From NCBI GenBank assembly GCA_017534885.1, contig JAFXVR010000038.1, positions 1 to 64,000 on the forward strand: a DNA stretch of 64,000 nt, read 5' to 3'. Within the stretch, counting starts at the first letter, position 1, and every line of letters begins with the position of its first letter. Under the pieces are notes generated by a model. It made no database searches, was not told where the DNA came from, and was given only the letters and a program-made list of their open reading frames with translations. Origin of the DNA: Clostridia bacterium. GTDB lineage: Bacteria; Bacillota; Clostridia; Christensenellales; Aristaeellaceae. The position numbers and the translations under genes were made by a program. Shown here in pieces: positions 62,510 to 64,000 of this stretch.

Positions 62510-63886
62510 ATGTTCACCCCCAGCGAATTGATCGCCGCCTGGCCTGTTCCCCTGCCCGATGACATCCTGCGGCTCCGGGAAGCAGGGCGGTATGAGGAGG
62601 CCATCGAGGCCATTGACTGCCGCCTGCGCTGCGGCCTGCCGGAGATCATGCAGAAGCGGCTGACCCTCGAGCGCGAGCGCCTGCGCCGTCTGCCCCTCTC
62701 CTATCCATACGGATCGGAGGAGGCGCTGAAGAAGGTGCAGGAGATCATGCCGGACGTGACGGAGGAAGAGTTCCGCCGCATGGAGCTGGACGGCAAGCTG
62801 GACTACATCTTCTGGCAGGGGGAGAAGCGGTATTTCGTCCGCGCCGCTCTCAGCCTGACCCGCCGGCCTGAATACCTGCGCCGCGCCGATCCCAGTGCCA
62901 GCCCCGAGTCCCCCTGGCTGGATCCGATGATCCGCGAGATCCGGGAGAAGGGCCGTCTGGCCCGGCGCATTGAGCTGGAGATGCGCATCCGTCCCGAGGA
63001 GGAGGCCTGGCAGGAGGGCGTCTACCGCGCCTGGCTTCCCTATCCCGTCGAGAGCGATCAGCAGCGCGATGTCCGCCTGCTGGAGGGCAAGCCGACACTG
63101 ATTGCGCCCTCTGATGCCACTGCCCGCACGGCATACTTTGAGGGCCCGCTGGCCAGGGGAGAGGCCTTCGCCCTTCGCTTCAGCTATGTCAACGAGATCC
63201 GCTATGCCGATCCGCTGAACGCGCCGCCTCCCGCTGAGCCGCTGTATCCCAACGCCGCTCCGCCCACGGCGGCCGATCTGCAGGAGGAAACGCACATCCG
63301 CTTCACCCCCCTGCTGCGGGCCATCGCCGCCGAGGCCACCGAAGGCGCGGCCACGCCCCTCGAAAAGGCGAAGGGCATTTATGACTTCATCACCACCCGG
63401 GTGCGCTATTCCTTTGTGCGCGGGTACTTCTGCATCGACAACCACGCGGAATTCTGCGCCTGCAACATGCGCGGCGATTGCGGCCTTCAGGCCCTGCTCT
63501 TCATCGTCCTCTGCCGGATCAGCGGCATCCCGGCCCGCTGGCAGAGCGGCTGTTCCATCAGCGGAGACGGCGTCGGCAGCCACGACTGGGCCCAGTTCTA
63601 CCTGGACGGCTGGGGCTGGCTCTTCGCCGATCCGAGCTTCGGCGGCGGTGCCTTCCGCGCTGGCAATGAGAGCCGCCGGGCCTTCTATTTCGGCAACCTG
63701 GATCCCATGCGCCTGGCCGCCGCCCGCAGCTTCATGGCAGCCTTCGAGCCCGCGTCCGGCTTCCTGCGCCTCGACCCCACCGACAACCAGAGCGGCGAGA
63801 TCGAGCGGATCGGCGCAGCCCTACCCTTCACCGGGCGTGAGGTGGACGACCGGCAGGTGCTGGTGCGCTGGGAGGACGCGGAATGA
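62510..63886 (+). CDS. transglutaminase-like domain protein
   Basis: The 458-residue protein has a transglutaminase-like fold in its second half, with the catalytic triad visible as MRGDCGLQALLF, GSHDWAQFYLDGWGW and FADPSFGG. The first 220 residues are charged and helical with no recognised domain. No signal peptide is seen, so a cytoplasmic role is likely. AAAGGAG precedes the ATG. It overlaps aroE by ATGA. Confidence 0.85.
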   Translation: MFTPSELIAAWPVPLPDDILRLREAGRYEEAIEAIDCRLRCGLPEIMQKRLTLERERLRRLPLSYPYGSEEALKKVQEIMPDVTEEEFRRMELDGKLDYIFWQGEKRYFVRAALSLTRRPEYLRRADPSASPESPWLDPMIREIREKGRLARRIELEMRIRPEEEAWQEGVYRAWLPYPVESDQQRDVRLLEGKPTLIAPSDATARTAYFEGPLARGEAFALRFSYVNEIRYADPLNAPPPAEPLYPNAAPPTAADLQEETHIRFTPLLRAIAAEATEGAATPLEKAKGIYDFITTRVRYSFVRGYFCIDNHAEFCACNMRGDCGLQALLFIVLCRISGIPARWQSGCSISGDGVGSHDWAQFYLDGWGWLFADPSFGGGAFRAGNESRRAFYFGNLDPMRLAAARSFMAAFEPASGFLRLDPTDNQSGEIERIGAALPFTGREVDDRQVLVRWEDAE

Positions 63887-64000
63887 AGCGCTATGCGCTG
63901 ATCGGCGAGCATCTCGGCCACTCCTGGTCGCGGGAAATCCACGAGGCTTTCTTCCGGCTGATGGGCATCGAAGCGCGCTATGACCTGACAGAGCTTGCGC
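63883..64000 (+). CDS. aroE: shikimate dehydrogenase, N-terminal part
   Basis: Thirty-nine residues are visible before the window ends. MKRYALIGEHLGHSWSREIH is the typical opening of AroE, with the substrate-binding S-x-S-type motif as HSWS, and YDLTEL follows. The enzyme reduces 3-dehydroshikimate in aromatic amino acid synthesis. The ATG overlaps the previous stop codon. Confidence 0.88.
   Translation, partial: MKRYALIGEHLGHSWSREIHEAFFRLMGIEARYDLTELA

Noticed and set aside
60914-63583. 889-residue open frame on the minus strand
   Set aside because: It lies opposite a clear ABC exporter and a transglutaminase-like gene, has no ribosome site or recognisable domain, and its composition is that expected of an antisense frame in GC-rich codons.

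Overview
The window reads as chromosomal DNA of a GC-rich, anaerobic, Gram-positive Firmicute of the Clostridia. Supporting signs are an intact T-box leader in front of metG, consensus sigma-A type promoters (TTGACA-N17-TATAAT), strong AGGAGG ribosome sites with occasional TTG starts, a 2[4Fe-4S] ferredoxin, a split ThrE exporter, a clostripain-type peptidase and phosphoketolase. The genus cannot be fixed from this sequence. There are no insertion sequences, phage genes or CRISPR arrays, and genes are packed into long operons.

Layout. 1-2.4 kb: the end of a repeated FMN-binding protein, an unusual GNAT-mannose-6-phosphate isomerase fusion, and a 96-bp nested inverted repeat. 2.4-7.9 kb (minus): an operon running plsX-acpP-rnc, a prolyl-tRNA editing protein, a two-gene Thr/Ser exporter, gluQRS and a PPP-type phosphatase. 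8.0-12.2 kb: a secreted helical protein, tRNA-Thr(CGT), tRNA-Pro(CGG), and T-box-metG-tatD (minus). 12.6-22.1 kb: purE-C-F-M-N-D-L under one promoter; purH is absent, and the PurF-like enzyme lacks the N-terminal glutaminase cysteine. 22.2-26.7 kb: an esterase, phosphoketolase and a DUF4298 protein.

26.7-44.3 kb is the most interesting accessory region. A divergent LysR regulator faces two complete aconitase-family enzymes. These are followed by a tripartite tricarboxylate transporter (tctC-B-A), an Ldh2-type 2-hydroxyacid dehydrogenase, an MmgE/PrpD protein, an argininosuccinate/adenylosuccinate-type lyase, a split UxaA/SuyAB-type dehydratase, two LarA-family proteins and class II fumarase. 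The aconitase and transporter promoters share a near-identical 30-bp block, so they probably form one regulon. I infer an import and catabolic pathway for an unusual polycarboxylic or hydroxy acid, feeding fumarate, malate or pyruvate. The substrate is not known.

44.3-49.8 kb (minus) carries a YifB-type AAA protein, a membrane-anchored clostripain-family peptidase and an orphan BMP-type binding protein. 49.9-60.7 kb holds a ferredoxin gene and then a 10-kb operon with the gene order of the antiporter half of archaeal Mbh (Mrp E-F-G-MbhD-MbhE/B-C-D). It continues with three extra ND2/4/5-type subunits where a hydrogenase module would stand; the last carries four tandem C-terminal repeats. 60.7-64 kb: an ABC exporter, a transglutaminase-like protein and the start of aroE.
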